Source of the DNA: a bacterium
Lineage (GTDB): Bacteria; Pseudomonadota; Gammaproteobacteria; Pseudomonadales; Moraxellaceae
Length of the DNA: 64,000 nt
Assembly (NCBI GenBank): GCA_029945725.1
Contig: JAQSDB010000001.1
Location: 186,001 to 250,000, forward strand
Direction of reading: 5' to 3'
This document shows positions 19,019 through 27,428 of this stretch, piece after piece. Every line of letters begins with the position of its first letter. Position 1 is the first letter of the stretch. Under the pieces are notes generated by a model that was not told where the DNA came from, ran no database searches, and was given only the letters and a program-made list of their open reading frames with translations. The position numbers and the translations under genes were made by a program.

Positions 19019-20917
19019 CTAGAAATAATGCAGCCAGGACAGTTCGGCCAGTGCGCTGTGGTCGCTGCCGTGCTGCAGGCGGCCGAGTTCAAGCCGCAGC
19101 CCTTGCCCCGGCAGCAGGTCAAACTGGGTCTGCAGGGTGGCACGGGTTTCCATGCCTTCGATATCGTTATGGTAGCGACTGTCGGCTTGCAGTTTGAGGC
19201 GCCAGCGCGCGGCATGGTAGAGGCAGCCGGTGCGGGGGCCGGCACCTGCCCGCCAGCCTTTCTCCAGGGCGGGGCCACCCTCCGTGGTAAGCGCCATCTG
19301 CAGATAGCATTCCATTTGGTCTGTCAGGGCAAAATCGGCTCCGGCGCCGGTATCCAGATACGCCACGCCATGACTGCCTTCGATGCTGAACTGTCCGTGC
19401 TGGTTGATGGCGGCCTGATGCTGGCCGACGCTGAAAAACCAGGACCAGGGGTGGAAGAAGGAGTCCCAGGGGGCCAGAGAGTCAATGTCGATCAGCTTGA
19501 GTGATTCAAGGCGCAGGTTCTGGCGCTCGTCATCCACCCGCAACTCGCCATCAAGAAAGTCGATATGGGCACCGGGCCGGTAGCCGCCGGCAGGGTCGAG
19601 CAGATCGTGATAGGCCGGGCGCAGGCGCAGTGCGGTATACGTGGCATCCCGGGCGTGACCGGCAGCGATGGCGATGCGCGCGGTGTCGTGGCCACGGGCA
19701 GGATCAATGGCGGGTTGGGCGGGCGGTGTGCGCAAGTCAGCTTGAGGAATTTGTGCGCGGCGCAGTAACAGTTCGCGCAGATCGTGGCGGGTGTCTGCAC
19801 GGGTATCGCCTGCCGTGAAAAGGTAGTAGCGCAGGTCATACGCTGTTTCCAGCGCGGCGGCCTCTTCCCCGGCGGAAAGGTCGACAGATGCTTTTGGCTG
19901 CTGTGCCAGCACACGCGCCGCACGGCTTACGGCCGGTGAATTGTCACGGGCGTCCTGTAGCAGTCGACGCTCTGCCGCAGGCCGGTAGACCAGTTTGCGC
20001 AACATGCCGGGTTCCTGCAGCACGCGGCGCAAGGTGTCGGTGGGAATGGCCTGTACCGGAAAGCTGCTGCGCATTTCCAGGCCCGGACGCGCAATCTCAA
20101 GCAGGCTGAGCAACTGGTAGGAACAGTTGCGCGTGAGGAAGTAATAGGGGAAATCGACGCCGCGCAATTCCCAGAGGTGGGCGAGCAGGCGCCGCAATTC
20201 TTCGGGCGTGAAGTTGAGCTGGTATTCCCAGAGATCGCGGTTTTCCATATCGCTGTACTCCCTCACCTTGTCGTAATAAGGCTGAAGGGAGAACTGGCCG
20301 GGATAGCCACCGGTCAGACCATTCCAGGCAAAGCTGACCGGGTTGCTGCTGTTGACGTTGGCGGCGTAATTGACGGCATAGGCCAGGAGTCGGGTGTCTT
20401 CGGTTTGATCGACAGTGTCCAGTCGCAAAAAGGTATGACCAAACATGGATGACGGGCTGTTGAGATAGTCCGAGGCAAAAATCAGCGTGGCCTGATGCGG
20501 GCGGATCAGCGACTGCCACTCCATGAAGGCCGGGCATGCGGGTGCCGGAATGCCTGGGCCCAGCTGCTCGCGCAGCCAGGCGGCGCGTGCGGGAAAGCGG
20601 CAGGCGGCGGCATGGTTGCCGGATTCATCAGCCGGGTCGGAAGGGGTGTACAGCGCATCCAGCAGGGCATGCAGCTCGGCATCAGGATGGTCGGCGCCTT
20701 GCGGGCTCAGGAAAAATTCCGGGTTACGTGCTTCGCTGCGCCAGCCTGATGTCGTGTGGGCGGGTCTGTCGTGGCGGAGCGAGTGCCAGTAGGGAGATGA
20801 TGCCAGCCGAAGGGCATCCGCTTGCTGGTGCAGTGTCGCTGGGGCGGCAGCCTGTGTGGAGGTACAAAAAAGCAGGCAGCAAGCCATTAACAGCCGGCGC
20901 GAAAAGGCTGAATTCAT
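19019..20917 (-). CDS. DUF4105 (Lnb N-terminal periplasmic domain) protein
   Basis: The 632 residues begin with a signal peptide (MNSAFSRRLLMACCLLFCTSTQAAA). The middle has the family signature FASDYLNSPSSMFGHTFLRLD (residues about 145-165) with the later NCSYQLLSLLEIARPG, the His and Cys residues typical of this papain-like periplasmic domain. The C-terminal 250 residues alternate short strands and loops ending WLHYF, as in a small beta-barrel, so it may be outer-membrane linked. The role is not established. It lies downstream of the DUF3015 gene but behind a terminator. In other Pseudomonadales the two families are also found close together, as I recall. Confidence 0.85.
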   Translation of the reverse strand: MNSAFSRRLLMACCLLFCTSTQAAAPATLHQQADALRLASSPYWHSLRHDRPAHTTSGWRSEARNPEFFLSPQGADHPDAELHALLDALYTPSDPADESGNHAAACRFPARAAWLREQLGPGIPAPACPAFMEWQSLIRPHQATLIFASDYLNSPSSMFGHTFLRLDTVDQTEDTRLLAYAVNYAANVNSSNPVSFAWNGLTGGYPGQFSLQPYYDKVREYSDMENRDLWEYQLNFTPEELRRLLAHLWELRGVDFPYYFLTRNCSYQLLSLLEIARPGLEMRSSFPVQAIPTDTLRRVLQEPGMLRKLVYRPAAERRLLQDARDNSPAVSRAARVLAQQPKASVDLSAGEEAAALETAYDLRYYLFTAGDTRADTRHDLRELLLRRAQIPQADLRTPPAQPAIDPARGHDTARIAIAAGHARDATYTALRLRPAYHDLLDPAGGYRPGAHIDFLDGELRVDDERQNLRLESLKLIDIDSLAPWDSFFHPWSWFFSVGQHQAAINQHGQFSIEGSHGVAYLDTGAGADFALTDQMECYLQMALTTEGGPALEKGWRAGAGPRTGCLYHAARWRLKLQADSRYHNDIEGMETRATLQTQFDLLPGQGLRLELGRLQHGSDHSALAELSWLHYF

Positions 20918-20961
20918 GTGTCAGGAAATCGGTAGTGATGGTTGAGACAGGGCAGAAAAGA

Positions 20962-20985
20962 AACACCCGGCCGGAGCCGGGTGTT
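20962..20985 (-). terminator. Terminator after the DUF3015 gene
   Basis: A perfect 10-bp stem AACACCCGGC/GCCGGGTGTT (20962-20971, 20976-20985) is followed on the minus strand by TCTTTTCT. It falls 14 bases after the DUF3015 stop and 45 before the DUF4105 start. Confidence 0.8.
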
Positions 20986-20998
20986 GTGCAGCAGGCGA

Positions 20999-21481
20999 TC
21001 AGGCCTTGGCGTAAGGAGCCAGGGTGGCGTCTGCAGCCATGACTTTTTCCAGTGCTGCCAGAATCTGGCCAGCGCTTTCATTTTCCGGCGCGAAGATGGT
21101 GCCGAAGTTGGTTTTGGTGGCCTGGAAGAAATGAGCCTTGTCGGCGCTCTTCACACCCATGAGATCAGCCAGCACATTCAGGCTTTCGCCCTGGCCAACT
21201 GACATGTCACGGGCCAGATGTTCAATATTGGAACCGGTGAACATGCTCAGGCGAGCGCGTGAGGTGATGGCGCCGTTGCTCTGGCAACCCAGCGTGCCAG
21301 TGGTAATACCAAAGGTCTGGTTACCGAACGTGCCATTGGTGGTGGCAGCAAACGCCTTGAACAGCGGGCCGGACTGGCCTGCCCAAACCATGCTGCCGAG
21401 ACCGCAACCTACGTCCTGGTCAGCCATGGCGATGTTGGCGGAGCCGGCAATGAGGGCAATTGCGAGGAGTTTCTTCATCAT
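20999..21481 (-). CDS. DUF3015 family periplasmic protein
   Basis: Small exported protein of 160 residues. Signal peptide MKKLLAIALIAGSANIAMA, then the family start DQDVGCGLGSMVWAGQSG, a second Cys in TLGCQSNGAI, and a helical C-terminal half. The first ATG (21481) has AAGGA 10 bases upstream. The two conserved Cys probably form a disulfide. Function is unknown for the family. Divergent to htpG across 170 bases. Confidence 0.88.
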   Translation of the reverse strand: MMKKLLAIALIAGSANIAMADQDVGCGLGSMVWAGQSGPLFKAFAATTNGTFGNQTFGITTGTLGCQSNGAITSRARLSMFTGSNIEHLARDMSVGQGESLNVLADLMGVKSADKAHFFQATKTNFGTIFAPENESAGQILAALEKVMAADATLAPYAKA

Positions 21482-21595
21482 GATGGTGAATCCTTCTTGT
21501 CGATGAGGGGAAGTCTGCTTATTCCAAGCAGTGAGCCCGAGTGTAGCCGGTCTGTGAGCGCTGTACAGCCACCCTGATCAAGGTGGAATAAAAGA

Positions 21596-21621
21596 CTTGA
21601 ATCGATGCGCCAAGGCCCAAT
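21596..21621 (+). promoter_or_regulatory. Heat-shock (sigma-32 type) promoter of htpG
   Basis: CTTGAA (21596-21601), a 14-base spacer and CCCAAT (21616-21621) closely match the RpoH consensus CTTGAA / CCCCAT. The expected start is about 25 bases before the htpG ATG. htpG is a known RpoH target in other gammaproteobacteria. Confidence 0.75.
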
Positions 21622-21654
21622 ATAGGAAACAGTTTCATCCTATGGAATAAGGCA

Positions 21655-23571
21655 ATGACGACACCCGCACAGGCATCGACCCAGAAAGAAACCCGTGGTT
21701 TTGAGACCGAGGTCTCCAAGCTGCTGCACCTCATGATTCACTCCCTCTACAGCAATCCCGAAATCTTCCTGCGTGAGCTCGTGGCCAATGCTTCGGATGC
21801 GGCGGACAAGCTGCGTTTTGAGGCACTCGCCAATAGCGCGCTGCTGGAAAACGATACTGATCTTGGTATCTGGATCGAGACGGATGCGGCGGCCAGGACC
21901 ATAACCATCCGCGATAACGGCATTGGCATGAGCCGGGAAGAAGTGGTGGCCAATCTGGGCACCATCGCTCGTTCCGGTACAGCCGACTTCATGAAGGGTC
22001 TGACCGGTGACCAGAAAAAAGACAGTCAGCTGATCGGCCAGTTTGGTGTCGGTTTTTATTCCTCCTTTGTCGTGGCTGATCGTGTCGAGGTGTTTACCCG
22101 TCGCGCCGGTTCCGCTGCCGCAGAAGGCGTGCACTGGGAGTCGCAGGGCGAGGGCGAGTTCACGATTGAAACGGTGGAGCGCGCACAACGCGGTACCGAA
22201 ATCGTGCTGCACCTGCGCGAAGCGTCGTCCGGGTTTGCCGATGCCTATCGCCTGCGCGGCATCATTCATAAATATGCGGAACACATTTCTTTGCCGGTGC
22301 ACATGCACAAACAGGTCTTTGGTGAGGAAGCGGTGAGCGACGCGCCGGAATACGAAGTGGTCAACAAGGCCTCAGCCTTGTGGACGCGCCCGCGCACGGA
22401 GATCAGCGATGACGACTACAAGGCCTTCTACAAGCATATTTCCCATGATTTTGAAGACCCGCTGGCGTGGAGCCATAACAAGGTTGAGGGCAAGCTCGAA
22501 TACACGTCCCTGCTCTATGTGCCAAAGCGTGCGCCTTTTGATCTTTACCAGCGTGATGCAGCCCGTGGCTTGAAGCTCTATGTGCAGCGCGTCTTCATCA
22601 TGGATAACGCGGAGCAGTTCCTGCCGCTTTATCTGCGTTTTATCAAGGGCGTGGTGGACTCCAGTGATCTGCCGCTGAATGTCTCGCGTGAAATCCTGCA
22701 GGAAAGCGATGCTACGGAAAGCATGCGTACGGCCCTGACCCGGCGTGCGCTGGAAATGCTGGCCAGGCTCGCTGATAACCAGAAAGACGATTATCAGCTG
22801 GTCTGGAATGCTTTTGGCCAGGTCATGAAAGAGGGTATGGCTGAAGACACGGCTAATCGTGATCGTATTGCCAGACTGCTGCGTTTTGCTTCTACATACA
22901 GCGCTACGGCGACGCAGGATGTGTCACTGGCCGGTTATGTTGCGCGCATGAAAGCCGGCCAGGCAAAGATTTATTACGTCACTGCCGACAGCTTTACCGC
23001 CGCCAGCCAGAGTCCCCAGCTGGAAATATTCCGCAAGAAAGGCATTGAGGTGCTGTTGCTGCCGGATCGTCTGGACGAGTGGCTGATGAGCTATCTCACC
23101 GAGTTTGACGGCAAGTCCCTGCAGCATGTTGCCAAGGGTGAGCTGAATCTGGGTGAGCTGGACTCGGCAGAAGAAAAAGCTGAACAGGAGGCACAGGAAA
23201 AAGCGGCGCAACCAGTTCTGGAGCGAATGAAGGCTGTGCTGTCGGAGCGTGTGAGTGCGGTGAAGGTAACGCATCGTCTCACCGATTCACCTGCCTGTCT
23301 GGTCTGGGCTGAGCACGATGCCGGCCAGGGGCTGCGGGATTTGATGGCGGCGGCCGGCCAGAAACTGCCGGACTCAAAACCGGCGCTGGAAATCAATCCT
23401 GCCCATGCGCTGATCCGGCGCCTGGAAGCGGAATCGGGCAGTGAACGCTTTGCTGCCTTGTCGGCGCTGGTGCTGGATCAGGCGACCCTTGCGGAAGGCG
23501 GTGTCTTGCCGGATCCGGCTGCCTATGTACGCCGCGTGAATGACTTGCTGCTGGAGTTGTTGTCGCATTGA
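21655..23571 (+). CDS. htpG: Chaperone HtpG (Hsp90)
   Basis: Cytosolic ATP-dependent chaperone. The 638 residues show the GHKL ATPase elements [16 protein letters not shown], the DNGIGM motif, and [12 protein letters not shown], followed by the middle domain with the catalytic-loop region [12 protein letters not shown] (conserved Arg) and a C-terminal dimerisation domain. The N-terminal [10 protein letters not shown] extension is slightly longer than in E. coli. Single gene between a sigma-32-type promoter and a bidirectional terminator. Confidence 0.98.
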   Translation: MTTPAQASTQKETRGFETEVSKLLHLMIHSLYSNPEIFLRELVANASDAADKLRFEALANSALLENDTDLGIWIETDAAARTITIRDNGIGMSREEVVANLGTIARSGTADFMKGLTGDQKKDSQLIGQFGVGFYSSFVVADRVEVFTRRAGSAAAEGVHWESQGEGEFTIETVERAQRGTEIVLHLREASSGFADAYRLRGIIHKYAEHISLPVHMHKQVFGEEAVSDAPEYEVVNKASALWTRPRTEISDDDYKAFYKHISHDFEDPLAWSHNKVEGKLEYTSLLYVPKRAPFDLYQRDAARGLKLYVQRVFIMDNAEQFLPLYLRFIKGVVDSSDLPLNVSREILQESDATESMRTALTRRALEMLARLADNQKDDYQLVWNAFGQVMKEGMAEDTANRDRIARLLRFASTYSATATQDVSLAGYVARMKAGQAKIYYVTADSFTAASQSPQLEIFRKKGIEVLLLPDRLDEWLMSYLTEFDGKSLQHVAKGELNLGELDSAEEKAEQEAQEKAAQPVLERMKAVLSERVSAVKVTHRLTDSPACLVWAEHDAGQGLRDLMAAAGQKLPDSKPALEINPAHALIRRLEAESGSERFAALSALVLDQATLAEGGVLPDPAAYVRRVNDLLLELLSH

Positions 23572-23669
23572 TTGGTCAGCAGGCATGCTCCGGATCATTT
23601 CGCCGCAAGTGCCGGTGTGTGAGTGGGATTGCTGTCGGCAAGTCCTGCGCCTGATCAGTCCTTTTCTGG

Positions 23670-23697
23670 AAAAAGCCACCGCAAGGTGGCTTTTTTT
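23670..23697. terminator. Bidirectional terminator after htpG
   Basis: GCCACC/GGTGGC stem with GCAA loop, five A before and seven T after. The T run touches the stop codon of the convergent minus-strand gene. Confidence 0.9.
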
Positions 23698-24020
23698 CAG
23701 GGGACGGTCAGGCTTTCCTGACGATGCTGGAGTAGCAGCGGCTTGATGGGTGGTGACGGCAGCTCGGTGGGGGGAGGGGGGATGTCCGGGTTGCCAAGAG
23801 CCGGACTGGTATTCAGCTTTTCGGCATCACGCAGGGCTTTTTCTGTCACGGCGCGTGATCCTGAGCCTGGTTTGCAACCCCTGGGGAGTTTTTTGTTTTT
23901 GCCCGGCAGGCAGTCACCCTCCCCGGTAATGTAGGCATTCCCGAGCTTGGCGTTGTTCAAGGGCTCTGCTGCCATCAGTGTGGCCGGCAGCAATAGCAGT
24001 GTAAGGATGAGGTGGCGCAT
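23697..24020 (-). CDS. Small exported proline-rich protein, unknown function
   Basis: A 107-residue protein with a signal peptide (MRHLILTLLLLPATLMAAEP). The mature part has two Cys about 12 residues apart in a Gly/Lys-rich stretch (GDCLPGKNKKLPRGCKPGSG), a short charged helix (RAVTEKALRDAEKLN) and a proline-rich end (PDIPPPPTELPSPPIKP). The ATG at 24020 has AGGAG 5 bases upstream, so the upstream part of the frame is not used. Codon use is like its neighbours. I recognise no family. The exported, Pro-rich form suggests an envelope role. Confidence 0.7.
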   Translation of the reverse strand: MRHLILTLLLLPATLMAAEPLNNAKLGNAYITGEGDCLPGKNKKLPRGCKPGSGSRAVTEKALRDAEKLNTSPALGNPDIPPPPTELPSPPIKPLLLQHRQESLTVP

Positions 24021-24109
24021 GGATGCTCCTGTGCAATATGGGTATTGTCTTGTGATTAGACCATTCAGTCGGCGCTGTCCAGTCTGGCGGTCAGGGGCGC
24101 GCTGATCGT

Positions 24110-24115
24110 TATAAT
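24110..24115 (+). promoter_or_regulatory. -10 element of gpsA
   Basis: A perfect TATAAT 16 bases before the first gpsA ATG; no good -35 at 16-18 bases. The predicted transcript start is only about 8 bases from that ATG, so translation from the later ATG codons (24140, 24143) should be considered. Confidence 0.5.
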
Positions 24116-24130
24116 CGCCCCCTGCTTTCA

Positions 24131-25177
24131 ATGAGAATAATGATGACCAGCTCTTCTGTATTGCGTGTGGCCGTTCTGGGCGGTGGCAGCTTTGGTACTG
24201 TACTGGCGAATCTCTCTGCTGAAAATGGTCATGCGACCACGCTCTGGTTGCGTGATGAGGCGCAGCTGGCCGAGATGAATGCCTCGCGCGAGAACAGCCG
24301 CTATTTGCCGGGCTTCAGGCTGGCAGAGGCTTTGCGCTTCAGCTCGGACCTGGCTGCCACCGTCAGTGCGGCTGATATTATTTTTGTCTCCATCCCCAGC
24401 AAGGCCTTCCGCTCGGTTGTGCAGGCCGCGAAGCCTTATCTGCGTCCCGAGCAGATTCTGGTCAGTACGACCAAGGGTATCGAGAAGGACAGCTTTACCC
24501 TGATGAGCGAGATTCTGCGTGAAGAGTCCGGACTCAAGCGGATCGGGGTGTTGAGCGGCCCCAATCTGGCCAAGGAAATTGCCGCGCGCATGTTGTCCGG
24601 CACGGTTATCGCCAGTACCAGTCCGGAAGTGCGCGAGCGTGTGCACGAGGCGCTTTCCAGCAAGTATTTCCGGGTCTTTGCCAATACCGACATCTATGGT
24701 GTGGAGCTTGGTGGTGCCCTGAAAAACATTTACGCCATTGCGGCTGGCATGACGGCGGCCCTCAAGCTTGGGGAAAACTCCCGCAGCATGCTGCTCACCC
24801 GTTCCCTTGCAGAGATGAGCCGTTTTGCCGTGCAGCTCGGCGCCAATCCGCTGACTTTTATTGGTCTTGCCGGTGTCGGCGATCTGATTGCGACCTGTTC
24901 ATCACCGCTTAGTCGTAATTACCAGGTGGGTTTTGCATTGGGTTCGGGGCAGTCGCTGGAAGACATCATCGAAGACATGGAGCAAACGGCCGAGGGGGTG
25001 AACACGGTGCAGATCGTCAAGCACAAGGCTGATGAACTGGGCGTGCACATGCCCATTGTCAGCGGGCTCTATGAGGTTATTTTCAATCAGCGTTCCCTAG
25101 AAGAAGTGATGTCCGGCCTGATGCATGGCGAGCAGACCAGTGATGTGGAGTTTGTGCTGCCGAGAATACAGTCATGA
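24131..25177 (+). CDS. gpsA: Glycerol-3-phosphate dehydrogenase [NAD(P)+]
   Basis: Makes sn-glycerol 3-phosphate from dihydroxyacetone phosphate for phospholipid synthesis; cytosolic. The 348 residues show the dinucleotide fold VAVLGGGSFGTVLANLSAENGH, the SGPNLAKEIAARM segment, the catalytic-Lys region GGALKNIYAIAAGM and the substrate-binding NSRSMLLTRSLAEM and GLAGVGDLIATCSS motifs. Three in-frame ATG codons lie within 13 bases (24131, 24140, 24143); which is used is unclear. The end overlaps sixA by 4 bases, so the two are co-translated. Confidence 0.96.
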   Translation: MRIMMTSSSVLRVAVLGGGSFGTVLANLSAENGHATTLWLRDEAQLAEMNASRENSRYLPGFRLAEALRFSSDLAATVSAADIIFVSIPSKAFRSVVQAAKPYLRPEQILVSTTKGIEKDSFTLMSEILREESGLKRIGVLSGPNLAKEIAARMLSGTVIASTSPEVRERVHEALSSKYFRVFANTDIYGVELGGALKNIYAIAAGMTAALKLGENSRSMLLTRSLAEMSRFAVQLGANPLTFIGLAGVGDLIATCSSPLSRNYQVGFALGSGQSLEDIIEDMEQTAEGVNTVQIVKHKADELGVHMPIVSGLYEVIFNQRSLEEVMSGLMHGEQTSDVEFVLPRIQS

Positions 25178-25647
25178 AGCTGGTGCTGGTGCGGCATGGC
25201 GAGGCTGAACATGTTCACGGCGGTGATGCCGAGCGTGCCTTGACGATGACGGGCCGGGAACAGGCCGTCAAGACCGGGAAGTGGCTGAAGAAAATTCTTG
25301 CGGATGAGGGACAAGTGCGTCTGCTGGCGAGCCCTTATCGTCGTGCGCGTGAAACGGCTGACATCATTGCCGGTTTTCTGGGTGCGGAGCCTGTTGAGGT
25401 GGCAGCGATTACCCCGGATCATGATCCCCGTATCGCCTTGACAGCTGTTGCTGCCGCCGTGGATTGCGAATGCGTGGTGGTCGTTACGCACATGCCTTTG
25501 GTGGCAGCAATGGCTTCCTGGATTGAAAGCGGAACCCTGTTGGCTGCCCAGCCTTTTGCGTTGGCAGAGGCAAGGCTTTTTGATGTGTCGGTGCTGGCGG
25601 TGAATGCCGCATCAGAGCAGTCACGTTATGTGCCAGCCTTGGCTTGA
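25174..25647 (+). CDS. sixA: Phosphohistidine phosphatase SixA
   Basis: Histidine-phosphatase superfamily member of 157 residues. Catalytic LVRHGEAE at the N-terminus, the SPYRRARETADII arginine loop and the second His in VVVTHMPLVA are all present. SixA removes phosphate from His-containing phosphotransfer domains or PTS proteins in E. coli; the local target is unknown. ATGA overlap with gpsA suggests one transcript. No terminator was seen in the 13-base gap to the convergent gene. Confidence 0.9.
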   Translation: MKLVLVRHGEAEHVHGGDAERALTMTGREQAVKTGKWLKKILADEGQVRLLASPYRRARETADIIAGFLGAEPVEVAAITPDHDPRIALTAVAAAVDCECVVVVTHMPLVAAMASWIESGTLLAAQPFALAEARLFDVSVLAVNAASEQSRYVPALA

Positions 25648-25660
25648 GCGCGCTGCTCTG

Positions 25661-25873
25661 TCAGGTCGTTATATAGCGGCGCAGGGATATGCCGCTGACA
25701 CTGCACATATTGGCTTTGATGCCGCGTTTCTCGAACTCTTCCTTGAGTTCGTTCATGACGATGCGCTCGACCTCCCCCTCGATATCCGTGACCAGCTTGC
25801 CAAACAGCGCGGAGAGGGCCCCCCGGTGTTCTTTCACCAGTTCATCAAGGTTGGTCACTTCAATGGTAATCAT
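25661..25873 (-). CDS. Small conserved-looking cytosolic protein, unknown
   Basis: About 70 residues from the ATG at 25873 (MITIEVTNLDELVKEHRG), or 92 from an upstream ATG at 25939; neither has a good ribosome site, and the shorter form starts with a clean beta-strand. It looks like a strand, a helix (LVKEHRGALSALFGKLV), a long charged helix (IEGEVERIVMNELKEEFEKRG) and a short C-terminal strand. No signal peptide or membrane segment. It faces sixA tail to tail. I do not recognise a family. Confidence 0.6.
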   Translation of the reverse strand: MITIEVTNLDELVKEHRGALSALFGKLVTDIEGEVERIVMNELKEEFEKRGIKANMCSVSGISLRRYITT

Positions 25874-26115
25874 TGTCTGCACTTTTTTTGAGGAGATTTT
25901 CTCATCATACCCACAGATCAAATAAGCGTATAGCGTCATGCCGGTCTGCCGGAAAGGCCAATGCAGGGGCTTTTTAACCGGTCAATAATCGCGCCTGTTT
26001 CTTGCGAAGAGGTGACAGCTTCAGGGAATGAGTTGCTACAATCAAAAATATAAGGGTGAGATATGAGTAGGCTAATGCCGGCCAGCCTTGTGATCAACGG
26101 GACAACGGAGTCTCC

Positions 26116-26436
26116 ATGCTTGAACCGATAATTGTCATTCTCGCCACGGCGCTGCTTTCCAGTGCCATTACCCTGCTTTGTGCCTGGCTGTGGCTGCAGC
26201 GTGCCTGGCGCCGGGAAATGGAGCAGCGTTTGCGCGACTTGCACGATGATATCGGGCGTACTGTGGAAATGCGCACGCGCCGTGCGGTAGCGGATGCCCT
26301 TGCTGATATCAATACCGGGGATGTTTTGCGCGAGGCGACCTGGAAGGCCGCGCGTTCGGGTTCTGATTTTCTGAGTGATGGCCTGACGGCCATATTTGGC
26401 AAGCGTCGTCGCGAAGAGAGTGAAAGCGATGAGTAG
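26116..26436 (+). CDS. Small single-span membrane protein, unknown
   Basis: A 106-residue protein: N-terminal membrane helix (IIVILATALLSSAITLLCAWLW), then a charged amphipathic helix (RREMEQRLRDLHDDIGRTVEMRTRR) and an acidic end (RRREESESDE). A good GGAG lies 7 bases before the ATG. It resembles the unnamed helper-type membrane proteins found near lipid-handling genes, but I cannot assign a family. It is convergent with the SCP2-like gene 20 bases away; T-rich sequence but no hairpin lies between. Confidence 0.65.
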   Translation: MLEPIIVILATALLSSAITLLCAWLWLQRAWRREMEQRLRDLHDDIGRTVEMRTRRAVADALADINTGDVLREATWKAARSGSDFLSDGLTAIFGKRRREESESDE

Positions 26437-26456
26437 TTTTTTCTTGTTTTGATTTT

Positions 26457-27215
26457 TTATTGTCGCAGTCGTGACAATACCAGCGCCAGGCCCGTCGCCA
26501 GCAGCAGGATTCGTTCGCCGCCAAGACTTGTCAGTGCCTCTGTTGAAAAGCTGCCTGTGAGTCCTGCCAGTAGCGCAAGAAAGGCCAGTGCCAGAAAAAC
26601 AATATCGCGTACGCGCTGTTGTTGCGTACTGTTGCGATAGCGCTCGAACTCCTCCTGTTGTGCCTTCAGATTCTGGTTGAGCAGCCGCAATTCGCCCAGT
26701 GTTTCGCGCATCAGGCTGGGCAGCGGCAGGAAGTCCTGCAGCCAGCTTGGATCGTGATTGCTGATCTTTTGCCAGAGTGTGTCGAGGTTCAGGTGTCCCC
26801 GCAGCCATTCCTGAGCACGCGTACGCAGATTGAAGTCATGCAAAAGTGCTTCAAGGGTGGCTACGCTTTCGGCATCACCCCAGACACGTACGCGTGGGCG
26901 CCCGGAGGCTGACAGCGGGGTGGCACCCAGCAGGGTGCGCATGAGATCAAACAGGCGTGCATTGATGCGTACGCGCGCCGGTGATGGTGCTACCTCGCAG
27001 ACCTCGATACCTTCCCGGGTGAAATAGAGATAAAAGGGCAGATAAGGGTCCAGTACCTTTACGCGGACGACCAGTCCGTGCAAAGAGGCAACACGCTCGC
27101 GCGTGGGCTCATCCAGATCAATAAAGGCATTGATCAGGGCTTCTATGCTGCCAAGCCACAAATACTGGGCAAGGGGGCGGCCGTCGTTATTCTTGTTGTC
27201 AGAGCCAGCCATCAT
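26457..27215 (-). CDS. SCP2-like (UbiJ-related) lipid-binding protein with C-terminal membrane helices
   Basis: The 252 residues begin with an SCP2-like fold (helix IEALINAFIDLDEPTRERV, strands VVRVKVLDPYLPFYLYF and IEVCEVAPSPARVRINARLF, and the VRVWGDAESVATLEALLHDF block), the same order as in UbiJ. A coiled-coil follows (ELRLLNQNLKAQQEEFERYRN, about 175-195), then two hydrophobic segments (VFLALAFLALLAGLTG and LLLATGLALVLS). UbiJ itself has no membrane tail, so this is a relative, not an orthologue. A role in binding a hydrophobic ligand at the membrane is inferred. Confidence 0.6.
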   Translation of the reverse strand: MMAGSDNKNNDGRPLAQYLWLGSIEALINAFIDLDEPTRERVASLHGLVVRVKVLDPYLPFYLYFTREGIEVCEVAPSPARVRINARLFDLMRTLLGATPLSASGRPRVRVWGDAESVATLEALLHDFNLRTRAQEWLRGHLNLDTLWQKISNHDPSWLQDFLPLPSLMRETLGELRLLNQNLKAQQEEFERYRNSTQQQRVRDIVFLALAFLALLAGLTGSFSTEALTSLGGERILLLATGLALVLSRLRQ

Positions 27216-27428
27216 GTATGCATTAATACTCTGGTTTCCGGCCAGGGATGGTCCGGAAAAGTGATTCTAGCGACTCGGCCTCTTTGTACAATGCGTGTTT
27301 GTCATTAGTGGTATGTCATTGAGGCCAATTGTCGTTTAAAGCGGCTTCGGTCGTCTCGTCTGCAAAGACCATTGCCTGAATATCTGGGTATACTCCCTGA
27401 TCGTCAAATTTTCTCATTGCGCCCCCTC

